From Thermoanaerobaculia bacterium (GTDB lineage Bacteria > Acidobacteriota > Thermoanaerobaculia > Multivoradales > UBA5704): 5,076 nucleotides of DNA. A program made the translations under genes and the position numbers. The notes under the pieces are model-generated. The model saw nothing but the letters and a program-made list of their open reading frames with translations. It was not told the DNA's origin and searched no databases. Positions 1 to 5,076 of the stretch are shown here, in pieces. Each line of letters begins with the position of its first letter. The first letter of the stretch is position 1. The stretch covers positions 1-5,076 of the forward strand of contig JAICSG010000363.1 in NCBI GenBank assembly GCA_025937035.1, written 5' to 3'.

Positions 1-153
1 ACGGATTTCGGCGCGATCGTCGAGGAGGAGCGGACGTTCGGCGGCTATACGATCCCCTCGCGATTGCGGGTGGGGTGGTATATCGGCTCGGACCGCTTCG
101 AGACGGAGGGGGAGTTCTTCCGGTGTACCGTCGACGAGGCGGAGTATCGGTAG
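1..153 (+). CDS. C-terminal end of a conserved hypothetical protein (possibly DUF6544-like), 5' truncated
   Basis: The frame is open from the first base of the window and ends at a TAG at 151-153, so only the last 50 residues are visible. The visible part reads ...GGYTIPSRLRVGWYIGSD... followed by a stretch ending EFFRCTVDEAEYR. The pattern of a 'xPSRLRVGW' strand, a short turn and a closing 'EGEFFRxTVDEAxYR' looks like the C-terminus of bacterial beta-rich proteins now filed under DUF6544/DUF6920. That assignment is from memory and tentative, and no function is established for the family. The remaining piece has no membrane segment. The following plus-strand gene starts 61 bases downstream. 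That the region is coding is well supported by codon use and by the uninterrupted frame; the family name is much less sure. Confidence 0.7.
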   Translation, partial: TDFGAIVEEERTFGGYTIPSRLRVGWYIGSDRFETEGEFFRCTVDEAEYR

Positions 154-162
154 GCACGCGCC

Positions 163-173
163 GATGTAACATC
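163..173. other. Short odd palindrome between genes
   Basis: GATGT-A-ACATC is a perfect inverted repeat of two 5-base arms around one central base. It lies in the 61-base gap before the gene at 215. It could be a small operator, but an 11-base palindrome is within chance expectation and no second copy was noticed in the window. Confidence 0.2.
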
Positions 174-175
174 CT

Positions 176-206
176 TCCTCCCACCTCGCCTATGAGGGCA
201 GGAGGA
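176..206 (+). promoter_or_regulatory. Shine-Dalgarno site that can fold into a hairpin
   Basis: The ribosome-binding site AGGAGG (200-205) sits 9 bases before the ATG at 215 and decides that start. A pyrimidine tract upstream, TCCTCC (176-181), is perfectly complementary to GGAGGA (201-206). Between them CCTC (184-187) can pair with GAGG (194-197) around a six-base loop. Together they make a 6-bp outer stem, a small internal loop and a 4-bp inner stem that would hide the whole site. The pairing is seen directly; any regulatory use, for example temperature- or protein-controlled initiation, is inference. Confidence 0.4.
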
Positions 207-214
207 TTGATCCA

Positions 215-871
215 ATGCGTCGGATTCCGTTCTTTCTTTGCGTGTTTTTCGTCGCCGCCATGGCGGCGGCGGCGCCCTTGACCGTCGTCAACGTCTCGGC
301 GCCCGACATCAACTGCAAGCTCGATCCGTCCTGCAAGATCGTGGTGAACGACAGCACGGCCAACTTCACCCTGCCGGGCACCACGGGCAACGCGTTTCTG
401 CAGACGCGGACCTGGCCGGTGGGGAAGCCCGGCACGGTGGGGGCGGGAAAATATGTGTACGAGTACCGGCTGGACCTCACGCATCTCACCGGGGTCACGG
501 CGCAGGGCTGCGTGACGCAGCTCAAGATCACCTTCGGCCCCGTGGTCTCGCTGAATTACGACGGCGCCGGCGGCACCGAGCAGGTGTTCGTTACCACCGG
601 CGGCGGCTTGGGCACGGTGGCGCCGTCGTCGGTGGACAAGACGGGGAACGTGGTCACGTTCAATTTCGCGACGCCAGTCTGCTCAGGCTCGTCGCCCGGG
701 CACGGCCAGACCTCGTATTTTTTCGGGCTGTCCTCGAACCGGACGGCGCGCGCGGTGACGGCCACCGTGGCCGCCACCGCGGGAGGTCCGCTTTCCTTGA
801 ACGCGCGGGCGCCGCAGCTCTTCATCCTGCCGCCGCCGCACAGAAAAGCGGCCAGGCCGCCGGGCCGCTGA
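215..871 (+). CDS. Secreted protein of unknown function, 218 aa
   Basis: I do not recognise a named family. Residues 1-20 form a classic Sec signal peptide: RR at positions 2-3, a Phe/Val/Leu core (residues 6-16) and an Ala run with likely cleavage near A20. The mature part is beta-strand-like, rich in Thr, Gly and Val, and holds only four cysteines (C34, C40, C99, C156), which could give two disulfides. C34 and C40 lie in an INCKLDPSCKI segment, C99 in QGCVTQLKITFGP and C156 in PVCSGSSPGHGQ. A SYFFGLSSN strand follows at 167-175. The last 13 residues (PPPHRKAARPPGR) are basic and Pro-rich and look unlike the body; their codons overlap a terminator-like hairpin of the opposing gene. There is no anchor, LPXTG-like or PEP-CTERM signal, so periplasmic or extracellular release is most likely. 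The ATG is preceded by AGGAGG with good spacing. It could be a surface or matrix protein; function is unknown. Confidence 0.85.
   Translation: MRRIPFFLCVFFVAAMAAAAPLTVVNVSAPDINCKLDPSCKIVVNDSTANFTLPGTTGNAFLQTRTWPVGKPGTVGAGKYVYEYRLDLTHLTGVTAQGCVTQLKITFGPVVSLNYDGAGGTEQVFVTTGGGLGTVAPSSVDKTGNVVTFNFATPVCSGSSPGHGQTSYFFGLSSNRTARAVTATVAATAGGPLSLNARAPQLFILPPPHRKAARPPGR
844..869 (-). terminator. Rho-independent terminator-like hairpin for the minus-strand genes
   Basis: Read on the minus strand, seven bases after the TAG of the gene at 876-2078 comes AGCGGCC (869-863), a nine-base loop (862-854) and GGCCGCT (853-847), then further T residues down to 844. The 7-bp stem is perfect, with six G:C pairs and one A:T pair. 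The T tract is short (TTTT counting the last stem base), so strength is uncertain. On the plus strand there is no T run after the hairpin, so it would act on the minus-strand transcript only. It lies wholly within the last codons and stop of the convergent plus-strand gene. Confidence 0.5.
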
Positions 872-875
872 GCCG

Positions 876-2078
876 CTATTCCACCTTCGAGTCGTGATCG
901 GCCCAGACGAGGCCGGACATCACCTTCGGCAGGAACCGGGTCGACTTCGCGGGCAGCATCTGGCCGCCCGCGATCGCCCCGGCGAATTCCGCCGGCTTCA
1001 TCGGCGGCAGCCAGATCCCCGTGCCGAGCTCGCCGGAGGCCACCTGATCCCAGAGGACGTCGGGGTCCGAGCGGTAGATGACGGTGCCGTTCGTGGAGGC
1101 CTCCGGCGGCAGGCCGAGCGCTTTGAGGATGGTCTCCTGGAAGATCTCGACCGGCAGCTTGGGAGCCCCTGGATCGAGGTGCCAGATCTCGCTGGGGCCG
1201 CCGTGTGTCCAGACGCCGATCGCCGGCTGCGGCGCGGCGGCCACCGCGCGCGCGAAGTCCCAGCCTCCCGAGCCCTGGAAGGGGTGCGTGGAATGCGGCA
1301 CCCCCATCAGCCTGGAAAGATCGACGGGGTCCTGGAAGGCCCGGTGGATGGGATCGATCGTCAGGGCCGGGGAGTCGAGGCTGGTGATCACCGCCAGCTT
1401 GGCGGCGGCGGCGGTGTCCGGCTCCGCGTGGTGGCTCTGGGCGAAGCGCTGGCCGACCTTGTAGCGGTGGTGGCCGTCGGCGATGGCGGCCGGCACGTCG
1501 AGCGTCTGGCGGTAGAGGGCGATGCGCGCCGGATCGTCGATCCGGTAGACGACGTGGAAGTGGCCGTCGGCGTCGCGGTGGCGCGCGAGCGGGGTGGCGC
1601 CCTGAAGGTCCTCGCGCAGCAGGGCGTCGAGCCTGCCGCCATCCTCGGAGAGGATGAGGGCGGGCTCGAGGTCGGCGCCGGTGGCCTCCAGCAGGGCGGT
1701 GCGGTCGGCGATCGCCTTCTCCAGGGTCTGCTCGTGGGGACGGATCACCGTCGGGTCCTCGTAGCGGACGAGGCCGACGAGGCCGAGCCGCTGGCCGCCG
1801 TTCGCCAACTCGATCACGTAGGGGTAGATCGCCGGCCGGGGGTCGCGCTCGATGATCCCCTCGTGCAGCCAGCGGTGGTGGAGGGCCGCGGCGAAGCGGT
1901 AGGGGTCGCCCCCCTCGGGCGCCACGGGTCGGGTGAGGTGGACGAATTGATACGGGGACTGGGTGTGGAACCGGTCCCGCTGGGCGTCGTTGATCTGGTC
2001 GTACGGCGGCGCCGCCAGCTCCCCGGCATCGCCGGCGCGCGGCGTATAGTGAAGCCCTTCAAAAGCGTAGAGACGCAT
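876..2078 (-). CDS. DUF1015 family protein (COG4198-type), 400 aa
   Basis: This is a full-length member of the DUF1015 family; about 400 residues is usual. Hallmarks in order are AAPPYDQI (22-29) near the N-terminus, YQFVHLTRP (43-51), the HEQT box (115-118) followed by a charged helix, the strongly conserved IADGHHRYK (199-207), and LPAKSTRFLPK (375-385) close to the C-terminus. There is no signal peptide or membrane segment, so it should be cytoplasmic. The biochemical role of the family is not established, although the His/Asp-rich ADGHHRY and HEQT motifs suggest a catalytic or metal/phosphate-binding site. From memory, homologues are often encoded near serine-biosynthesis genes; none is seen here. 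GGAGGT at 2083-2088 lies four bases before the ATG, a slightly tight but good ribosome-binding site. It is the last gene of a minus-strand run of three and is followed at once by a terminator-like hairpin. The frame is intact. Confidence 0.93.
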   Translation of the reverse strand: MRLYAFEGLHYTPRAGDAGELAAPPYDQINDAQRDRFHTQSPYQFVHLTRPVAPEGGDPYRFAAALHHRWLHEGIIERDPRPAIYPYVIELANGGQRLGLVGLVRYEDPTVIRPHEQTLEKAIADRTALLEATGADLEPALILSEDGGRLDALLREDLQGATPLARHRDADGHFHVVYRIDDPARIALYRQTLDVPAAIADGHHRYKVGQRFAQSHHAEPDTAAAAKLAVITSLDSPALTIDPIHRAFQDPVDLSRLMGVPHSTHPFQGSGGWDFARAVAAAPQPAIGVWTHGGPSEIWHLDPGAPKLPVEIFQETILKALGLPPEASTNGTVIYRSDPDVLWDQVASGELGTGIWLPPMKPAEFAGAIAGGQMLPAKSTRFLPKVMSGLVWADHDSKVE

Positions 2079-2099
2079 CCTTACCTCCGGGGTGGGAAG

Positions 2100-2117
2100 G
2101 CCTGACCCGTTTCAGGC
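2100..2117 (-). other. Small stem-loop between two minus-strand genes
   Basis: GCCTGA (2100-2105) and TCAGGC (2112-2117) form a perfect 6-bp stem around a six-base loop, in the 50-base gap between the stop of the 190-aa gene and the start of the DUF1015 gene. No T run follows, so it is not a clear terminator. It might mark a processing or partial termination point, or mean nothing. Confidence 0.25.
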
Positions 2118-2128
2118 GGGAACGTATT

Positions 2129-2701
2129 CTATCCAGCGGGAGGCACCGCCGGGTGCGCCAGGGCCGTCCGGACGGCGACGACGATCCGTTCGGCGAGCTC
2201 AGGCCGGCTGAGGCGCTGGAATTCCGGCGTCTCGGCGTCGAGCAGGGCGTAGGCGCGGATGATGTTGCGCAGGTGCCAGTCGCTCAGGGCGTTGAGCTCC
2301 TGCCGCAGGAGGTCCTCCCCCTTCAGGTAGACGGAGAAGGGGTCGAGGACGGCCTGGGCGGGCGGCGGTGGCGCGGGGCCCCAAGGGTCGGGGGCCGGGC
2401 CGTCGTAGGCCGGCTCGGGAAGGACCACGGGCCTGGGCGGGCGCACCGGATCGAGGGTCCGCGCGAGAGCCCCCTCCAGGTAGATCTGGGTCAGGCCGGT
2501 GGCCCAGTAGAGGAGAGCGTCGCGATCGGGCTGCCGGGTCTCCCGCCGCGAGCGCAGGATCGGCGAGCCGTCATCCGGCAAGAACTCGATCCAGCCCTCC
2601 CATCCGCCGTCCGGGGCGGAACGGCCACAGACCCGCGCGGTGTAAAGGGCGCTTCCGGACGCGCTCAGCGGCTCCTGGAACTGCACGAGCACCTCGGCCA
2701 T
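2129..2701 (-). CDS. Conserved hypothetical protein with two domains and a Pro-rich linker, 190 aa
   Basis: No named family is recognised. The N-terminal part (about 1-83) starts with a strand-like AEVLVQFQEPL, then YTARVCGR (20-27), WEGWIEFLP (34-42), a charged RSRRETRQPDRD segment (50-61) and an amphipathic helix-like YWATGLTQIYLEGALARTL (65-83). A linker of about 30 residues rich in Pro, Ala and Asp follows (85-115). The C-terminal part (118-183) is mostly helical: DPFSVYLKGEDLLRQEL, then LSDWHLRNIIRAYALL, a short loop, and LSRPELAERIVVAVR (164-178). That helix, loop, helix layout recalls SAP or Rho-N type small domains, but this is a loose visual likeness. There is no signal peptide or membrane segment, so it is probably cytoplasmic. 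The ATG has GGAGG (2710-2714) eight bases upstream. It lies 82 bases after mtgA and 50 bases before the DUF1015 gene on the same strand. I have a recollection of similar unnamed proteins in GC-rich bacteria; function is unknown. Confidence 0.85.
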   Translation of the reverse strand: MAEVLVQFQEPLSASGSALYTARVCGRSAPDGGWEGWIEFLPDDGSPILRSRRETRQPDRDALLYWATGLTQIYLEGALARTLDPVRPPRPVVLPEPAYDGPAPDPWGPAPPPPAQAVLDPFSVYLKGEDLLRQELNALSDWHLRNIIRAYALLDAETPEFQRLSRPELAERIVVAVRTALAHPAVPPAG

Positions 2702-2713
2702 GGTTTTATCCTC

Positions 2714-2745
2714 CGCGAGAGGACCGGCTGGGAGACCGGCTCGCG
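2714..2745 (-). other. Leader hairpin and direct repeat upstream of the 190-aa gene
   Basis: In the 82-base gap after mtgA, CGCGAG (2714-2719) pairs with CTCGCG (2740-2745) as a 6-bp stem. The loop carries the direct repeat GACCGGCT twice (2722-2729 and 2734-2741), the second copy running into the stem. The stem starts at the edge of the ribosome-binding site (2710-2714) of the 190-aa gene. A further 5-base inverted repeat, GCAAT-TCC-ATTGC, sits at 2756-2768. All may be chance in GC-rich sequence; no T run makes either a clear terminator. Confidence 0.25.
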
Positions 2746-2783
2746 CGGGAAAGGTGCAATTCCATTGCCAGGAAGCGGGGCCC

Positions 2784-3512
2784 TCAGATCTCCCCCCACA
2801 GCCACCGCGCCACCGCCATCCGGCGCAGGGTGTAGCGCACCTCCCGCTGGTAGCCGCGGGTCCGGACGCCCGGGTGCCAGCTCCTGGGGCGGGGGAGGGA
2901 GACGGAGAGCTCGGCGGCCTGGCGCTCGGTGAGGCCGGCGGCCGAGCGGTGGTAGTAGTGGCGGGCGGCGGCCTCGGCGCCGTAGATTCCCTCGCCGAAT
3001 TCGGCCACGTTGAGGTAGATCTCCAGGATCCGCCGCTTCGAGAGGTCAGCCTCGAGCTGCTTGGTGAGGATCGCCTCCTTCACCTTGCGCAGGGGGTTGT
3101 AGGAGCCCGAGAGCCAGAGGTTCTTGGCCACCTGCTGGGTGATCGTCGAGGCGCCGCGCGGCAGCGACTTCCGGTCCCAGGCGTCCTGGAGGGAGGCTTT
3201 GATCTCGGCCTCGTCGAAGCCGCTGTGGGAGAAGAAGCGCATGTCCTCGTTGACCAGGACCGCCCGCTTGAGGTTGGGGGAGATCCGCGAGTAGGGGACC
3301 CAGGTCCATTCGACCTTTTTCTTCGGCCCGAGGATGCCCCAGCCCCGGTATTTCTCGATGAAGGCGGTGGTGGTGGGGTGGGCGTGGGTGAGGACGGCGA
3401 CGTCCGGCCAGGTGACCACCTCCCAGACGAGGTAGACGCCGAACAGGCCGAGCAGCCACAGGAAGATCTGCTTACGGCGCCCCCGGGGCGCCCCGTAGGA
3501 AAGGTCGTTCAT
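2784..3512 (-). CDS. mtgA: Monofunctional biosynthetic peptidoglycan transglycosylase (GT51), 242 aa
   Basis: MtgA polymerises lipid II into glycan strands on the periplasmic face of the inner membrane and has no transpeptidase domain. The protein has the usual length. A basic N-terminus (RGRRK, 10-14) precedes one membrane helix (about 16-34), giving an N-in anchor. The GT51 motifs are all present in order: VPYSRISPNLKRAV (72-85), EDMRFFSHSGFD (89-100) with E89 as expected catalytic base, RGASTITQQVAKNL (119-132), the RKVKEA segment (142-147) with the second conserved Glu E146, KRRILEIYLNVAEFG (159-173) and GAEAAARHYY (178-187), ending with an LPRPRSWHPG segment (206-215). Every motif lines up with E. 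coli MtgA from memory. The ATG lacks a strong ribosome-binding site: only AGGA about 11 bases upstream. No ATG, GTG or TTG start was seen just upstream. It is the first gene of a three-gene minus-strand run and diverges from the gene at 3619. Bifunctional PBP1 is excluded by length. Confidence 0.96.
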   Translation of the reverse strand: MNDLSYGAPRGRRKQIFLWLLGLFGVYLVWEVVTWPDVAVLTHAHPTTTAFIEKYRGWGILGPKKKVEWTWVPYSRISPNLKRAVLVNEDMRFFSHSGFDEAEIKASLQDAWDRKSLPRGASTITQQVAKNLWLSGSYNPLRKVKEAILTKQLEADLSKRRILEIYLNVAEFGEGIYGAEAAARHYYHRSAAGLTERQAAELSVSLPRPRSWHPGVRTRGYQREVRYTLRRMAVARWLWGEI

Positions 3513-3516
3513 GGGT

Positions 3517-3524
3517 ATTGCAAT
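3517..3524. other. ATTGCAAT palindrome just upstream of mtgA
   Basis: A perfect 8-base palindrome lies five bases from the mtgA start codon, within the 106-base divergent region. A related inverted repeat (GCAAT/ATTGC arms) occurs at 2756-2768 just after mtgA. It could bind a dimeric regulator or be part of a start-site signal, but 8 bases is short and this is weak. Confidence 0.2.
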
Positions 3525-3565
3525 CCTATCAGGGGAGGCCCCGGGAATGGAGGTGGCTCGGGATT

Positions 3566-3574
3566 TGCTATGCT
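3566..3574 (+). promoter_or_regulatory. Possible extended -10 promoter element for the gene at 3619
   Basis: TGCTATGCT matches an extended -10 (TG, one base, then TATGCT, four of six consensus positions). A transcript would begin near 3581, giving a leader of about 38 bases before the ATG at 3619. No good -35 is seen at the expected distance, which is tolerable for an extended -10 but leaves the call weak. Confidence 0.3.
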
Positions 3575-3618
3575 TTTACGGCATTGATGGCGACGCCTGT
3601 TCCCGATAGGAGCCTGCG

Positions 3619-5076
3619 ATGACGCGCACCCTGGTATCTCTCCTCGCCTCGCTCGTCCTGATCTCGTTGACCCTGTCCTCCCCGGCGGAGCTCGCCGCGG
3701 CGGGGACCTGCGACCGCTCGGGGTGCGGGCGCGCCGAGTGCGCGACCCCCGCGGCACCGGTCCCCTCGGACCGCTGGGGCGGGCTGCGGCCGGTGGGCGG
3801 CTATACGCTCTGCACCAGCGGAGCCGCCTTCTGCACGGACTCGACGGCGTTCATCGAGTCCCAGCAGGCCTACTGGTCGTTCCCCTGGTTCATGTCGGTC
3901 GACACCGAGAACCAGTACCTGTTCATCGCCCTGGCGCACGGGCTCCAGGTATGGGACGCGCACAGCGCCATTCCACAGCCGGTCTCGCAGCTCTCCTTCA
4001 CCGCCTTCCCGGTCTGGAGCGTCAATCCGGAGATCAAGTGGCCCCTCCAGGACGTGGACGCGCCGGCCGGCGTGGACGACGAGGTGGCGCTCGCCGGGGT
4101 GTCGAGCATCGGGATCGCCATCGTGGACCTGGCGGACAAGACCAGCCCCAAGCTCGTCTACCAGAACTACGGCAAAGAGGGGACCCAGGTCTATGCCGCG
4201 ACGCTCGGCGGCCGGCGCTACGCCTTCCTGGCGGCGGGGAGCGCGGGCCTGTTCGCCTATGACATGACCCAGGCGAAACTCTACGACCGGTGCTCCGAGG
4301 AGGTGCCCAACACGGGCTCCTCCGTGCAGTGCCCCGGGGTCTACCGGGGGCGGATCGGCACCCGGGCGTCGAGCTTCCTGGACGGCGTGGATACGTTCGT
4401 GGTCTCCGGCGGCGGCTCCTCCTGGGGCGTCGAGGTCTGGGACCTGGGAAATCCCGCCAGCCCGCAGCTCAGGCTCTCGGCCCTGAACGACCGGCCGGTC
4501 TACGGGGTCGCCCTCTGGAAGCAGGGGACCGCGTACTATCTCGCCGCGCGGACGGTGGATGGGAGCGCGCACCACCTGTCGATCTACGACGTGAGCTGCA
4601 TCGCCAGCTCCTCCTGCTCCGGGCTGGGAGCGCCCCTCTCCGTGGGCGTGTACGACGGCCAGGGCACGGATTACCTCGACTTTTCCCGCAGCAACGGCAC
4701 GCCGTTCCTCTATCTGGGGACGGACAACCGCTGCGCGGGCGGCACCCAGCACGAGTGGCTGCTCGACGTGAGCAGCCCCGCGGCGCCGCAGGACATCTCG
4801 CCGTTCAACTACTGGGGCTGGTACTACCGGGGCGGGCCCACGGGCTTCAACCTGGTCGCCCCCCGCTCGGGCAAATTCGTGGGGGACTTCTTCTATCGGG
4901 CGGCGCTGTCGATCTTCGACGTCCACCAGCGCACCGGCACCACCGGCGGCGGGGGCTCGGCGATCGACGTGACAGGGCCGGATTCCGGGCTGACGGGGAC
5001 TCCGTATTCGTTCACCGCGACTGCCACGGGATGTACGCCGAGCCCCAACGGCTGGACCTGGAGCACCGGCGGAGGC
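3619..5076 (+). CDS. Exported beta-propeller protein with LVIVD-like repeats and a PKD-like domain, 3' truncated
   Basis: The ATG at 3619 has AGGAG (3608-3612) six bases upstream. The frame stays open for 486 codons to the window edge, so the stop is outside. Residues 1-28 are a Sec signal peptide: TR near the start, a Leu/Val/Ser core and an Ala run with cleavage near A28. A short cysteine-bearing segment follows (C31, C36, C41). Residues about 85-436 hold seven units, each a hydrophobic strand, a Gly-rich turn and a strand ending in Asp: GLQVWD (108), GIAIVDL (165), GLFAYDM (210), VEVWDLGNPASP (271), LSIYDVS (320), EWLLDVSSPAAP (379) and LSIFDVH (430). These resemble LVIVD/LVIVP repeats, spaced 45-60 residues, and fit one seven-bladed propeller. 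A TGTTGGGGS linker (439-447) leads into DVTGPDSGLTGTPYSFTATA (450-469), the start of a PKD-like or other Ig-like domain. It is probably secreted or on the cell surface; substrate or partner is unknown. Further repeats or a sorting signal may lie beyond the edge. Confidence 0.88.
   Translation, partial: MTRTLVSLLASLVLISLTLSSPAELAAAGTCDRSGCGRAECATPAAPVPSDRWGGLRPVGGYTLCTSGAAFCTDSTAFIESQQAYWSFPWFMSVDTENQYLFIALAHGLQVWDAHSAIPQPVSQLSFTAFPVWSVNPEIKWPLQDVDAPAGVDDEVALAGVSSIGIAIVDLADKTSPKLVYQNYGKEGTQVYAATLGGRRYAFLAAGSAGLFAYDMTQAKLYDRCSEEVPNTGSSVQCPGVYRGRIGTRASSFLDGVDTFVVSGGGSSWGVEVWDLGNPASPQLRLSALNDRPVYGVALWKQGTAYYLAARTVDGSAHHLSIYDVSCIASSSCSGLGAPLSVGVYDGQGTDYLDFSRSNGTPFLYLGTDNRCAGGTQHEWLLDVSSPAAPQDISPFNYWGWYYRGGPTGFNLVAPRSGKFVGDFFYRAALSIFDVHQRTGTTGGGGSAIDVTGPDSGLTGTPYSFTATATGCTPSPNGWTWSTGGG

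Noticed and set aside
597..612. GGC/GCC-rich runs (for example 597-612 and around 255-275) as microsatellite repeats
   Set aside because: They encode Gly or Ala stretches in frame and are short; they are normal for GC-rich coding sequence.
238..897. 219-residue plus-strand open frame overlapping the secreted protein
   Set aside because: The frame at 215 has a signal peptide and AGGAGG site; the alternative is an Arg/Gly/His-rich off-frame translation.
894..2105. 403-residue plus-strand open frame
   Set aside because: It lies antisense to the DUF1015 gene, which has all its family motifs. The translation is rich in Gly, Arg, Val and Asp with no recognisable domain, as expected for stop-poor antisense frames in GC-rich DNA.
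2700..3587. 295-residue plus-strand open frame
   Set aside because: It is a shadow of mtgA, which carries every GT51 motif on the other strand; the shadow is low-complexity and has no family features.
3723..4262. 179-residue plus-strand open frame
   Set aside because: It overlaps the propeller gene in another frame, lacks a ribosome-binding site and reads as an Arg/Gly/Leu-rich shadow.
3568..4926. 452-residue minus-strand open frame, the longest complete one in the region
   Set aside because: It is antisense to the exported propeller gene, whose signal peptide, ribosome-binding site and regular repeats show it to be real. The antisense product is a low-complexity Arg/Gly/Ala/Val protein without motifs.
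1..5076. Search for a defence, mobile, retron, toxin-antitoxin or CRISPR-like system
   Set aside because: No nuclease, reverse transcriptase, transposase, integrase or toxin motif, no spaced direct repeats and no terminal inverted repeats were seen. GC content and codon style look even across the window, giving no sign of recent transfer.

Overview
This is an ordinary stretch of GC-rich (roughly two thirds G+C) chromosome, very probably from an uncultured or little-studied Gram-negative bacterium. The secreted low-cysteine orphan protein, the beta-propeller plus PKD-like exported protein and the conserved GC-rich hypotheticals feel most like Acidobacteriota (for example Thermoanaerobaculia-like lineages). 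That placement is an inference from protein style, not from a marker gene. No rRNA, tRNA, CRISPR array, insertion sequence, phage gene or attachment site was seen, and no gene-free stretch exceeds about 110 bases.

Layout. Bases 1-153 hold the last 50 codons of a plus-strand gene, possibly of the DUF6544 type. Bases 215-871 (+) encode a 218-residue secreted protein of unknown function; its ribosome-binding site could be buried in a hairpin. It converges, with only 4 bases between stop codons, on a minus-strand group of three genes read from right to left: mtgA (3512-2784), a two-domain hypothetical protein (2701-2129) and a DUF1015 protein (2078-876). The gaps of 82 and 50 bases and the common direction are compatible with one transcript. 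A terminator-like hairpin for this transcript lies inside the last codons of the convergent secreted-protein gene. From a 106-base divergent region, a plus-strand gene starts at 3619 and stays open to the window edge at 5076. Its first 486 codons give a signal peptide, seven LVIVD-like strand repeats (probably one seven-bladed propeller), a Thr/Gly linker and the start of a PKD-like domain.

How the genes relate. MtgA polymerises lipid II into glycan strands at the inner membrane. The two genes behind it are cytoplasmic by appearance and have no established function, so any link to wall synthesis rests on position only. The two flanking exported proteins act outside the cytoplasm, but nothing ties them to each other. 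I found no convincing sign of a new defence, mobile or RNA-guided system here. The items most worth a second look are the possible SD-sequestering hairpin at 176-206, the terminator that doubles as coding sequence at 844-869, and the uncharacterised 190-residue protein.
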